NCBI RefSeq assembly: GCF_014905175.1
Contig: NC_057788.1
Coordinates: forward strand, 7,936,001 to 8,000,000
Length of the DNA: 64,000 nt
Source of the DNA: Aphidius gifuensis
Taxonomy: Eukaryota > Arthropoda > Insecta > Hymenoptera > Braconidae
Reading direction: 5' to 3'
Every line of letters begins with the position of its first letter. The stretch's first letter is position 1. Below, piece by piece: positions 13,415 to 26,610 of this stretch. The translations under genes and the position numbers were made by a program. The notes beneath the pieces are model-generated. The model saw nothing but the letters and a program-made list of their open reading frames with translations, made no database searches and was not told the origin of the DNA.

Positions 13415-14720
13415 GCTGTAGTCCAACACATGTATTTGATAATTTTATATGGTATAATTTTTCAATGTGTAAACAACAGCCATATATAAACTTTAACTAT
13501 GATGACCCAGAAAAATTAATACGGTCAACCCTTCAGATCCAACTTTTCATACAAAGCTGAAAGTTGAAATCAGCTTCAGAGTTTAACACACAAAAGCAGA
13601 TTTAAACTTGGATAACTTGGCACAATGACTAAATAAAAAAAATATTTTTATATAATTATTATAATGCTTGATTATAATTAATATAAAAATAACTGCTTAT
13701 AATTTATTTAAGTATTGTTTATTTTATAGCCTATTAAATGATTCACTGATTTATTTAAAAAATATAAAATCAAATGAATCGATATATATATAATGAAGTT
13801 TAAATGAAAGTTCAAGTTTCATTTATTCATTGTTAAATATTCTTTTTATTATCTTGCTTTTTATCATTAAATTATTCTAACCAAAATCATTTGAAAGAAG
13901 TATATGCAGCCAAGTGTATTTTGATTGATCATTTAATTTAGAAATCTTTTACAATGTAAATTACTTTCAAAATTTTTAACCGAGTACATATAATTAAATA
14001 TTTATTATATTAAATTGAAGAATATAAAATGAATCTTAGAAAAAGCTATACATTAAATTAAAATCATTAAAGTTTTTAAAGAAATAATAAAAAATGTAAA
14101 AGAAAATATATAAAAAATAAAAAATAAAAAAAAAAGAGAACACGGATATTGGATGCTTGATGAATGCTGATGTATTCAATCAAAGAGTCGGGCTTAATCT
14201 AGCGAAATGTCGATGAAAGACAAAGTAAAAAGTTTTCATCTGAACGATGAAAGAACAAAGAAAAATTGCGGATATAGTACAGGATGAGAAAGAAGATGGT
14301 TAGAAAAATATCATATATATAATATAAAATAGAATAAGAGGGTGAAAAATATACGCGAATGAAAACACGTAATACGTCTATATACCAAAAAATTTATGTT
14401 AGACATATTGGATCATCATGGCTAGATATGATACAATCAAAATTTCATCTATGATATTTCATCATATCACATACACCCAAAGCATAAATATAATCGATAT
14501 ATTTTTTTAAAAAAATACAACAGCTATTTTTCAATTAAATATTTTTCAAGCTATGTATAAAAAATGAAATAAAAAATTTCACATAATTATTTATAATTGT
14601 AATAGATAAATAATAAATAAATTTTATTTCTGTAAAATTATTTTTATCAATGCAATTGATATTTATTATTTTTACAATTTGACTTGTGGTTTTTAAAATT
14701 ATATATTTACGAGCACATTG

Positions 14721-14733
14721 GCGCGCTACGCGC
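14721..14733. repeat. CpG-dense palindrome
   Basis: GCGCG-CTA-CGCGC is followed by more CG (GCGTG). Such a CpG cluster stands out sharply in this CpG-poor, AT-rich region. It lies about 120 bp left of the tandem array and could be the edge of the same insertion. Confidence 0.5.
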
Positions 14734-14850
14734 GCGTGTATCTATACCTTCTAAAAAGTTCATTGTTCATTGATTTTATAAACACAAGTATTATCATATA
14801 AAAAAAAAAAGAATGAATAAATTGACGAAAAATTTTTTTAATTTATTTAT

Positions 14851-15705
14851 TTACACATAAATCACACATAATTCACGCGTAATTCTTAGTCTAATAACAT
14901 CAAGATTGAATGTTTACCGAAAAAGTTGTGCTACCTTAATATGTCAGTTTTAAAAAAAATATAAAAAATATTTAAAAAAATTTTGTTTTTGAATTATTTC
15001 TTCACACATAAAAAACACATAATTCGCACAAAATTTTGAGCCCAATTGCATCGAGATCCGATGATTATTAAAAAAGTTGTGCTAGCTTAATATGTGAATT
15101 TTTAAAATGTAAAAATAAAAAATTTTCTTTCAAATTTATTTCTTCACATAAAAACACATAATTCGCACAAAATTTTAACCCAATCGCATCAGATCTAATA
15201 ATTATTAAAAAGTTGTGCTAGCTTAATATGTCAATTTTAAAAAAATATAAAAATATTTAAAAATTTTTTTAATTATTTCTTCACACATGAAAAACACATA
15301 ATTCGGACAAAATTTTAAGCCCAATTGCGTCGCGATCCGATGATTATTAAAAAAGTTGTGCTAGCTTAATATGTGAATTTTTTAAATAAATGTAAAAAAT
15401 AAAAAAAAAATTTTCTTTCAAATTTATTTTTTCACACATAAAAAACACATAATTCGCACAAAATTTCAAGCCCAATTTCATCGAGATCCGATGATTATTG
15501 AGAAAGTTGTGCTAGCTTAATATGTGAATTTTTAAAAAAAATGTAAAAAATAAAAAAAAATTTTCTTTCAAATTTATTTCTTCACACATAAAAAACACAT
15601 AATTAGCGCAAAATTTTGAGCCCAAGTGCATTGAGATCCGATGATTATTAGGAAAGTTGTGCTAGCTTAATATGTGAATTTTAAAAAAAAATAAAAAAAA
15701 ATTTT
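14851..15705. repeat. Tandem array, six copies of a 137-151 bp unit with nested inverted repeats
   Basis: Copies begin at 14851, 15001, 15143, 15280, 15431 and 15581, giving spacings of 150, 142, 137, 151 and 150 bp. The first copy is the most diverged. Each unit starts TTCACACATAAAAAACACAT, then ATTCGCACAAAATTT, a core with CATCGAGATCCGATGATTAT, then AGTTGTGCTAGCTTAATATG and TGAATTT, followed by an A/T spacer whose length explains the size differences. Within a unit TTCACA pairs with TGTGAA, GCACAA with TTGTGC and CATCG with CGATG, so the unit is quasi-palindromic. There is no coding frame. It is a minisatellite, possibly the internal repeats of a nonautonomous transposon such as a Helitron. 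It is not a CRISPR array: there are no unique spacers. Confidence 0.9.
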
Positions 15706-17039
15706 GTTTACTCGCTCTTTTTTTTTGTTTTTTCGTTGCTAACGAAATAAATAAAAAAATAATAGAAAAGGCAAACAGAAAGAAATTCGTATGAGAGTAA
15801 GTGAGAAAAAAACAATGACCAATCAAATGTCCGGAAGACCGATGATGTTTGTCCTTTTTATATTAGGATAAATACTGATACAATAAAAATAGAAAATAGT
15901 ATATTAACAAAAAAATATGAAATAAATTTCATTGAATAATGAAAATGTTCATTAAATAAATAATCGAAATTCCAAAGATAGAGAAGAAGTATTATAGCTT
16001 TATATTGTAAACCGCTATTTTCTCAATTTCTCGTTATTGTGGTACGGAGCTTAAGCCATTGAAATATATAATACGACATAGTATTATATATATAACATCC
16101 CAAATTAAAGATAACCACAACTGAAAACTTTATGAGGATAAAATTGAAATATGAGTAAACTCAAAAGCAACAAATTTTTAGATATAAAGAGAATTTTCAA
16201 TCAAACAAAATTGCGTAATTTTGAGATTTAAATAATTTTCTTCTATGTAAATAGTATTCTCAAGTTTTTACAAATTAAATATATTGTAATATTTATTTTG
16301 TAGATGAATATTAGTGTAGTAAAAATAATATTTATCTTTTTGATGAATACTACAATACATAATAATATACACAATAGTATAAGTCAAAAAAAAAAAAAAG
16401 GATAATGCAAAAATTGGATTACGTAATGCTGAGAAAATCTCAAATGCAATTGTGTATATCTTGATATAAGCATAAAAGTGTTGGTAACGTAAAAAGGATG
16501 AGTAATGGTAATAGAATGAAAAAAAATAAATAAAAAAATGCAGAAATGCAGGGGTTTACCAGGAAGAACTGCAAAGGAATGGAAAGTGACGCAAAACTCA
16601 GGGACTAGTTGTTAAATAAATCACGTGGCTTTTACGATGTCGTCGACTACTTTACTCTCTCTCAGACATCTCAAATTCAACGAATTCAAAAAAAGTAAAA
16701 TATATCTATATGACTATATATGGAAATAGAAAAGAAAAAAAAAAAAAATAGAAAATCCGTCGATCGTGAGTTGTGCTTATATGTATAAAAAAAAATCAAG
16801 TAAAAAAAAAACCAAGATAAACGAAATAAAACGCAACGGATAAGAGAAGACATAGTGGTGACAGGACTACACACTTTTCTTTTAGTCTTTTCTAATATTG
16901 AATATTTTAGATATTCCGTTGCATTTTCTACACCCTCTCTTATTTTTTTTTTTTTTTTGATTTTTTTATCATCACTTTCACACTATCTCAACAATTTTTT
17001 AAAATAGAAAAAAAAAATATATAAAATCTTGAAGGATAA

Positions 17040-17400
17040 AAAAAAAAAAAGTTCTTGGCCCCACGTGTGAATTGAAAAAAAATTTTACACCCGAAAGAAC
17101 TCGTACCATTTTCTGCACGCGCCGTAAAATTTCCTTTATGGAATAACCGTTGGACCGTCGAAGACGCCTTGACAATTTTTCTTCTACTTATATAGTACAC
17201 ACACATCTATACCTACGATAACCATCAGGATCATAAATTCGATGACCAAACGTCGTTTCCACATTTCTTTCAAAGGCATCGTAACAAAAATATTTCATCG
17301 TCAGCTATATTTGAACGAGTATACTCAATGATATTCCCAGCACCGATTTAACACTTTGAATCTGTAACTTGCGAGTTATATAACCCAAAAGCCATAATAA
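17040..17400. other. Less AT-rich intronic block
   Basis: Contains GGCCCCACGTGTG (a CACGTG E-box) and further CpG-containing words to about 17370. Short minus-strand frames are open but have no recognisable domain or splice sites. Possible regulatory element. Confidence 0.15.
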
Positions 17401-20150
17401 AAAATAAAGAAATATCGAAAAATAAAATAATCAAATAAAAATCAAAAAAACTAAAAAAATATAATAATAGAAAATTGAAGCATTTCAACATCTGGACGTG
17501 CTATCAAGCTTTATTGATTCTAGCTTTTTTTTTTTTTTATAGTTTCTTTATTTCTCACTTTTATCACGACAGTTTTATTCTTTTAACTTGTACCATGTCA
17601 GATTTTTTTTTTTTTTTATTTTTCATTTCACTGTATATGGACTGTAAGCTCAAGGGTCGTAAGCTATGAGTGACGAAGTCATGGCACAGTACGAGTAAAC
17701 CTCCATTCTATGAGGGTTCAAAAATGACATCATAGTATGGGTGACGAAAAAAGCAAGTGAACAAATCGTTTTACTAAAAAAAAAAAATGACGACGGTTGA
17801 CGCAGCAACTCGTTGCCAGACTGGATAATTGGTGTAAATTATGTCTATACGAAAAGAATGTCCAAAAAAAAAAAAGATAAATTTTTACTAGAAATCCTCA
17901 ACGACAGAAATACCAAATTGTAAAATACATAGTGACAATTCAAAGGTTATTTTTTTTTATCAAAAAAAAAAAGTCGTTTAAATTTTCATTGAAACAATAT
18001 AAACTTGATACTAAAGACTGATATGTTGAATTGGTCCAGCCATGTACAAAATGTCATGGCTATATTTTCCGAATTATCGTGAGAGAAACACACTGTATTT
18101 TTGGGATGTGAATGAGGGAAAAAAAAAAAAAAACATATATGTATAAGGGTGTAGGTAAAACTAGTGCATTTGAATAATTATCGAGCAATTTATATCTTCA
18201 CACAGTTGAATGCTATTTTGTACACTGACCAGTCTCTGTTCAGTATAATTTATAATTCATAATTAATTACTTTGAATTGCGACGATATTCATTTACTGAA
18301 TTTTGCATCGATTTTTCTATCCTTGTTATGTAATAATAATTAAAAAATAAAATAAAAAAAAAACAACGAGATAATAAATCATTGATAAGTATGTATATTC
18401 TATTATAATTTTTAAATAATTCAAAAAATTTTTTAATAATTAATTATAATGATATTGTTTTTGTATAAAATTATATTTGATAATTTATAAATAGAATTAA
18501 TTTGGAAAATATTGTAATAACTTTTAATTACTACTATTGAAAATTTATGAATTTTTTTTTCTTTTATTTTTATTTAAAAATCAAGTCGATGTATATGGCT
18601 TTTAAAATATAATTAATGCTTTCATTATAATTTTATAAATGTTTTTTTTTTTTTTGTGAATAAATTAAACAAAAAACATTGAGTCATTTGTCTCAATCTC
18701 AGCAAAGTTTTAGATAAAAAAGTTTTATCTTGTGCATCAAGGTAATTTCCGTGTCTCGTTTTTACAAAAGGATGAAAATTTTCATAGCGGCTTTTCTCGT
18801 CTATACCTTTTCAGTTAAGATTTATATGGGTTTTTTTATTTTTATTTTTATAAGCCTGTACATTACCGAATTTTCTTTACTAAGGTTTACTCGCAAAATA
18901 TCATATTAAATTATACGCTAAAGTTTGTTTATTAATATTAAAAGTCAACTTTTTAATTTTCTCACATATAATAACGTCAAAAGTTTTTTATACTGTCGAT
19001 AAAATATTTATTAAATTAATAGTAGCAATGATTGATGAGCTTTTTAATAAATAAATAATCTCACTTTGCGTTTTTATCGAAAATTATTTTCAACAAAATA
19101 ATTAAATTTCATACAAAAGATCAATGTTTTATATATATAAAAAAAAAATTAACAAAAGCCTAGAATAGTTTTTTTGTTTTTAAAATAAGATGAAAGGTTG
19201 ACTGAAAAATTTTATAAATAATTTTCAAGTGAAAAAGTGTTTCAATATGGAAGTGACAGGCTTTCGACAAACTAGAAAAACAAAAACATTGGTAGAATCT
19301 AGTCGGTTGAATGAATCCAAATATAAAATACAAAAAAAAAAATACAAAAAATAGCAGAAACATCATTTTCCATGTACGCAATGAGTTGAGACACATGCAC
19401 GAACAATTTTTCTCTTTATGCTTCAAAAGATAAAACTCTTTCGATTCTTTATATACAAAAATTCCTCGATCCATTGACCATTTTCCTTTTTTTTTTTTCC
19501 TCTCTCTTCAAATTTTTTTTTTATCTGTTTATTGAAAAAATTATTTTTATGCTTTTTTAGCAGTATAAATGTGTTTTTCTTTTGTACCTATATTTTTGTA
19601 AAAAATCAATAGAATAATTTAAAAATTATTTTCATTATACATGCATGAAAAATTACTTATATTTTTTTGTTTGCAAATAATTTGATTATATTGAAAAAAA
19701 AAAAATAAAACATGTATATTGAATTTATTCGATGGAAAAGTCGTTAAAAAAAATGCTCTAATAAAAATTCGACATGGGGATATTTTTAGTATTGAATAGA
19801 ATAGAAAAAAAAAATTTAATGATAATGATAAAATAAGGATTACATAAAATGACCATTAAACAGTCATCAAAGTATTTTTTTTTTTATTTCAAGATTATTC
19901 GATAAGTTTAAGCAATGCGTTGAAGTTCCGGAAGGGAGAGAGAAAAAGAAATAAAAAGTTTAAAAACTTTAACAAGACACTAACCTACACTACTGACATA
20001 GGGTGGAAATAAAAAATACATTATTCTTTTCGTAGACTTATCTATCGAAACTGTGGTAGTAACCTCAGGATCAACGAAAAAACGTGTTCAATATATATGT
20101 ATATAGAATATAGGGTTTGAAAAAAGTAACAATGTGGTCACGCTCTTCCA

Positions 20151-20213
20151 GTCACGTGCTATTCACAGTCCAGCCAATGGTTATCTACGTGATGTCGTTA
20201 CGCACCACGTGCA
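20151..20213. promoter_or_regulatory. Paired CACGTG E-boxes flanking a CCAAT word
   Basis: Perfect palindromic E-boxes CACGTG lie at 20153-20158 and 20206-20211, with CCAAT at 20174-20178 and TACGTGAT at about 20187 between them. CACGTG is bound by bHLH factors of the Myc/Max and Clock/Cycle type. Two such sites 53 bp apart in AT-rich intron are unlikely to be typical background, but function is inferred. Confidence 0.25.
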
Positions 20214-21332
20214 AAAACTCACCCTCTAACAAAAGCCTAACCAACCAACTCATTCATTTAAGAAACCACCAAACACAATTCCACTGATGCTTGAACCAGC
20301 ATTATAATTAGTGAAATTTGTTTTCAAGCCAGTTCAGTAATGACTTTTAATGTTATTTTTTTTCTCTTCACAAAATACAAAATAAAACAAAAAATAAAAT
20401 AAATAAAACTTGCACGAGTGATGCATCAAAAGCCAAGTTGACTTTATAAAAATATAAACATCAAACTAATGAAATTCATCACAAAAATATATAAAATAAA
20501 AATCAAAAAACAAACAACAATCACAATCACTAGAAAAAAAAAATAAAAACACATAAACTGAAAACTTCAATATCGTTGAAAGCTGTGTATTTGGACTTGC
20601 TTTGGTAAACAGAAAGCTAAAAGATTTGTAATAAGAAAATATATATAAAAAAAAAAAATCTAGTAAGTAGATAAATAGAGTTAGAGACGAAAGCAAAAAC
20701 ATAAGAAAAATGTAATGTAGAATGTAGATTTCGGAAATTGAAGAAGAAAAATAAAAAAAAAAAATAAAATCAAATAAGAAAAATATCAAGTCTTGCAGAA
20801 AAACTTTTTACACATATGTATATAGACATTGTATAAATTTTTCCAACTCATCACTGATGAAAAACTTGAATAATATGATTTTGAAATATCGATGAATCAG
20901 AAAATTGTTTAACCAAGTGTTTGTATTTTCTATCATAAAAACTAAAGGCGATTTCATTGTATGCTAGACTGGATTATACTTTTAGAAATAGGGTTTTGTT
21001 TTTTCTCTTTTTTTTTTTTTTTTTTTGATACGATTTTATTTCATTCTCAGGACAGAGAGAGTTATGCAGATTTAACCTCACTAACCGTTCTTATACACGC
21101 GATATACATGCATTTCAAATGCACTGTACAACCCCTCATGTTTTTTTTTTTTTCGTTCAATTTCTTTTCTTGCCTGACGACTTAGCAAAGCATGATTACC
21201 ACAAGCTGATTTTCCCTCTTCTTCCCACCACTATGATAAAACTACAAAACTTTTCTTTACTTATCCATAAATTAACAGGAAATGTACTGTAATCATAATA
21301 AATAAACAAAGATGTTACAAACCATGTGAGTA

Positions 21333-21354
21333 TTTTTTTTTTTTTTTTTTTTTT
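21333..21354. repeat. Poly(T) run of 22
   Basis: The longest homopolymer I noticed. It is one of very many 10-20 nt A or T runs scattered through the window on both strands. Confidence 0.9.
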
Positions 21355-24300
21355 AATTTACAATTTTGTTTATCATAAGTTATATGATAAATTCATAAAA
21401 CATTTCTTTTTAAATTCACCGTCATTAGCATGATGAATTATTTGCAAATATGGTAAATTATTATCTTGATAGAAAATTTTAATTTTATATTTATTCAGGT
21501 AAATTTAAGTATTTTAAATTTTAAATTAAATTCATATAATATTTTATCAACACTAAAATTGAGCAATTTTTTAAAAATATTTTCCATATTAATTAATAAT
21601 TATAAAAAACTAAATTGGAATAATTAATTTAATTATCAAATTAAAATTGATAAAGTACTATACTGATAGAAATTTCAAATTGCCAGTATATTTTAGTATT
21701 TTAAAATATTTTTATTATTTTCTAAACAATCATAAATAAATGAAAAATAAAATACTAATTATTCAAACACATTTTTCATTTTAATTAATGAATATAATGA
21801 CAAACAATTAGACTAATTATAAAATAAAAAATAATACTTTATTCAATAGAAAAAAAAAACAAATGATTTGTGCAATAAATCAACAAATCCCTGAATAAAA
21901 AAAATAAAATATAATTGAATAAAAAAAAAAAGGAGAAAAAAAATTGGTGCATGAGGTGAATTGTTGACTGATGATAATATGTAACATACTCAATCATTTA
22001 ATTGGTGTGAGCAACATGATTGAGCACATAACATTTTTCAATATTTTCTAAAAAGAAAAATCAAATATTTTCCATCATTGATTTTCAAAAATAATAATAA
22101 TAATTTAACAATCAAAGACGTCAGAGATATATTGCCATTCATCATTTACTTTTTTTTATTTAAATATTTTTTGTCTTTATTTTATAATCAAAAATCTTAA
22201 TGTTTGCAACAAGACCATATATTATTATATGCCCTCTAATCATTGGCACGATATACACGCCCATTTAATGATCCCACAGTTTAAAATATTATTATTGTAA
22301 TTGATGCTTATAATTTTGAGACTATATTGTATTAAATATTGCATTTAATTATTTTTAATTGTACTATTGTTTACACTGTATTGATAAAAATGTTATTCAT
22401 TAATGTATATAAGAAAATTCAATCAAATTGTTGGTCGTAGAGTTTTGATAAATTGCTTTGGTTTTAGTGTGTACTATCGTCTTTATTGATGTTGTGACCA
22501 AGCATATCAACCGAAACAGGTCCATTCTAAACTTCAATACTCTTAATGAGTTTCAAGAAGTTTACATCTCTAGCGACAGTACAACGTAGATAAACATGTC
22601 TTGTACAAAGTTTCCCACACCACAATGTGTACACATGAACTTTTTATTTTTAAATTTATTTATTTATTTTTTTATTTTGTAAAAGTAGTCAGGGGATTAG
22701 TAAATCGTAGAATCTGGTGATGTTAGAATTGGCTTTTCCTTGACTTTGTTAATACTACAACAAGTCAAATCGAATTGGCTATTTCCAAGTTTTCCTAGAC
22801 TCATTTCACGCTCTTATACAACAGTATAACTTTTTAAATTCAACATTACAAATAATTACATATAAATGTCCTCTACTGTATTAACCTAAAATTTATAGAT
22901 ACATATGTTCAAAAATTCAGATTAAAAAAACATTTATAGAAAGAGAAAAAAAAAATAAATAAATGTAAAAAGTTCATGTATAAAATTTCAAAGTGAACAT
23001 GAGTTTGAGAGTAGAAAAGCAAAGTTTTTTGTCAAAAAGTTATTAGAATTCAGTGGGGTTTGAAATATAAAAGAAAAAAAAAAAACAGCTAAATTCATCG
23101 ATCAACTTTTATAAATATATATGTATAAAAATATACATTTTTATCTGAAAATATATAATATTCGTTTAACGACAAAAGTTGACTAGGAGATTTGTACAAA
23201 AGTTTAGTCGAGGATTTGGTCAATCCTGACGAGAGATCAAAATATGCTGCATAAAGTCAAAAGTTGAAAATTATGTTTATATATATTTATATGTATATTA
23301 TAATAAACTATAGTTGTATTTATATATCCAACTGTGAGAGGAAAAAATAAAAAAAAAAAAGTAAAAGTTAGAAGACCCCACAACGACACCATTGTGTCAG
23401 ACAAAATGCGAATTTATCGTTCAAGCACCAGTGAAAAATAATTTTTGTCTATGTCAGAGTGGAGTATATCACCTTTTTCGTGGTTTCACATTTACTTCTC
23501 ATTTTCATAATTCATAATGTATCATAATATTTACATATAAAACGTATAATACGTTATATAAAAGTTGCCATCTCAGAAATTGTTCTGTAAAAAATTTAAG
23601 TATTATTTTTTTTTTTTTATTATATTATCTTGGTTTTTAGTTTATCACTGATAAATTATATCAGAATACAATTTTAATATGACATAATATGAAAAATAAT
23701 AAATAAAATTTTACAAAAAAAATAAATAATTATTATTAAATTTATTTAATTGATGATATTGATTGATAATTTTGGTAAGTTTGTGTACATAAAAGCTATT
23801 TACAATGTTTAAAGATTTTGCATATATTGAAGAAGTAAAGTTGCTGTCAACATGTTAAAGCTTTCTATCACTATTGTATAGTCTATTTTGTCTTTGTCAA
23901 ATTCACTTGTATTTCTCTCTCAAATATTTTACTACAAAACAACTACAACAACAAGAGTATACCATGACCACAAGCTATCGTTTCCGACACCAGTACATTT
24001 GTTGTCCACAAACATCGTCTAGCTACTTGCTACTTGCTATACCAATTAAAATATAATTCTTTTATAATTTTAAAAGCTCAATTTTGCTAAATTACATTCA
24101 CCAATAAATTATTTTTTCAATTAAATAAATAAATATGTAATTTTATAAATTAAAAAAAAACAGCAATTAACATTCTAAAATTAAATTTAAATACGTGAAT
24201 ATTAATTAATATTATGCGTGTATCGATAAAATTACAAAATACATCAATGATGGCTGATTATAGCGTTTTATTTTTTCGAAATCATAGGTTTTCAATTGCA

Positions 24301-24922
24301 CGTTTACATCTACATATACAGTTTACAAATAATATTGCTTTTACTAATGTTTAGGCAACGTGACACTTCTTTTTTCTCACCCCCATTTGTTACCCTCATT
24401 TGTCGATGCTATGATTTAGGTACAAATTTACGCTTTTCAATGTCGTTATATGGTTACATTTACGTACAGAGGTGCCAGGTCACACCAATTATTTCTCTCG
24501 GTATATGATTCAACGATGTGTTGGCCGTGTGACAGTGATTGCATCATCAATCGAGAATAGAAAATAAAAATAACAGAGAAAAATTTTACAAAACACTACT
24601 GAAACTTTCAATACTGATTGCTTCGTGAATTTATTTTTATATTTTTTTATGTTATTATTCACCTGTGGTATTATTTTTATTTTCAATCTCCGGTCTAGAT
24701 ATTTATTATTGAAAGTATATTGTTGATTGCAAGTATTTAAAACTTTTTTAATTACTCAAATCATTTTTTTTTTTTATTTTATTTTATATTGTTATTTTAT
24801 TAAATTGAATATCATGATTTATGTATTTACTGTATTTTTATTTCCTGTTTATTCAATCTTTTATATTTACTATAATTAAATTGCACAAGCACATGTAACA
24901 ATTTAAACAAAATATAATTTAT

Positions 24923-24945
24923 TATACCTGAGAAATGAAAACTAA
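24923..24945 (-). promoter_or_regulatory. Weak recursive-splice-like site
   Basis: On the minus strand GTTTTCATTTCTCAG is followed directly by GTATAATA. The acceptor half is fair; the donor half (GTATAA) is poor compared with the two strong sites. It is listed as a weaker member of the same class and may be chance. Confidence 0.15.
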
Positions 24946-26429
24946 TATAATTTAAAAAAATAAATAATATGGTTTTTAAATTGTGGTAAAAACGACAGGT
25001 GGATTAATAAAAATAAAAGGAAAATTATTAAATTACACACACACGCACATATTTAAATAGGTAAATCAATTCTACAAAAGTTTTGAGGAGAATTAAATAA
25101 CTTTGGCAACGATGGTTATAGAACTTGTGGTCTCTATAATCCATTGAAAATTCACATTTTCAATACAGCATCGAGTTACTGAGTTTTGTCCGAACATACG
25201 AACCAAACTATGTATACCTGGATGAACTCAGGATAAATTTAATTTTTCATTTTACAATTTAATATACGATATTTAAATTATAAAAAAAAAAAAATACATA
25301 TGATAAAATTAATAAACTTTAGTTAAATAATTTAATTAAATTGAAAGCTAAATTTATTTTATTATAAATCATAATTTTATATTGAAAAATATAATTAATA
25401 TAAAATTATTTTCCCCCTTGTTTGTAGTTGAATTATATTTTTGTGAATGAACCAATTTATGTTTTTATTTTATATAAATGTATACAAGACACTGACTTAC
25501 TTTTGTAAAAAGTTTTGAAAAAAAAAAACATGATTTATCAAAAGTATCGGAATAAATTTCATCGATGGAATTACAATATGAAGGAGCATGATAGGATAAA
25601 GTAATATTTCAAACAGGCGATAATATTATGTTAGTATTATAGGTATCTGGAAAATGTATAAGTGACCAATAAAACACTACAGTGTGCTTTCAATAAAAAA
25701 GAAAAAAAAAAAGAAGTACGGTTAAATTTTGAATAAAAAAAGGAAAAAAAAAAAAAATGTATATAAGACACGATCAAAGCAAAAGGTAACATGGATAAAA
25801 TTTTTTTACATGATATTAAATTTGACGTATTATATTAATTTATAAAACAATATTAAACTATTCATACAATATTATTTTCTTTCAAGCATTAATCAATCAA
25901 ATTTTGAAGTTTAAAAGATTAGCTTATATCGATACAATATTTCAATTGAATAAATAAGGCAATATTTTACGATGAAAATTTATTTCCAGGATTATAAATG
26001 ATGTTGAAATAAAAATTTTTAACAAATTGATTTTTTAAAAGGTCAGATCAATTGTTATCAATATACATAAGCATCATTTTATTATTATTATTAAAAAAAA
26101 AAAATAATAAAAATCGCGAATAACTCGAAACGCATGAAGGAAAAAATTTAATAAAAATTTTCCAGCTTGTACAGTAGTTAAAAAAAAAAAAAATACTATA
26201 AACTCTAATGAAAATCACTGAAACAATTCAATAAAAATAAATAGTTGTGAATAAAAATAACTGTAAAAATTTGTGTAATTTTAATGTGAAAGTTGAGCTT
26301 TGTTTATGGAGCTTGAATTGAAAATGAAAAATTGTAAATTTTTACACATATTTTTCTGTCGTTAATGCAAGAGAAATGATAAATTTAATATTTTTTTTTT
26401 CTCTACATGATGAAAATGGTTTTGAAGTA

Positions 26430-26610
26430 GAAAAAAAAAATGGTCAGAGAATATGGGTTTACTGAACCATGGGGGTGGTAGAAGGTGGTAAGAACTGGGA
26501 TCTCTTCCGGGTCCGTGGTAATGAAACAAGGGCAACCCGTCGTCAGTATATTTGGCATTTATCCAGCTAAATGAATCACGAACAAACGGGTCACAAACGC
26601 TATAACTCAA
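26430..26610. other. Less AT-rich island with a protein-like minus-strand frame
   Basis: The minus strand reads SYSVCDPFVRDSFSWINAKY, then TDDGLPLFHYHGPGRDPSSY and HLLPPPWFSKP before running into phenylalanine-rich low complexity. It starts at a TTG rather than an ATG. A weak donor-like TTCA|GTAAAC follows the last good residues, and no convincing acceptor precedes it. I recognise no family. Candidate exon, transposon fragment or conserved element. Confidence 0.18.

Noticed and set aside
14851..15705. CRISPR array
   Set aside because: Units are about 150 bp, directly contiguous and without unique spacers, in a eukaryotic intron. It is a tandem minisatellite.
21480..21515. Plus-strand TTTATTCAG|GTAAAT as a recursive site
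   Set aside because: Weak pyrimidine tract and a non-consensus donor, on the strand without a recognised gene. Kept only as a possible false positive for motif statistics.
25480..25530. Minus-strand donor ACAAAA|GTAAGTCAG
   Set aside because: Good donor sequence but preceded by poly(T)/A-rich sequence with stops and no AG abutting it, so neither an exon end nor a ratchet point.
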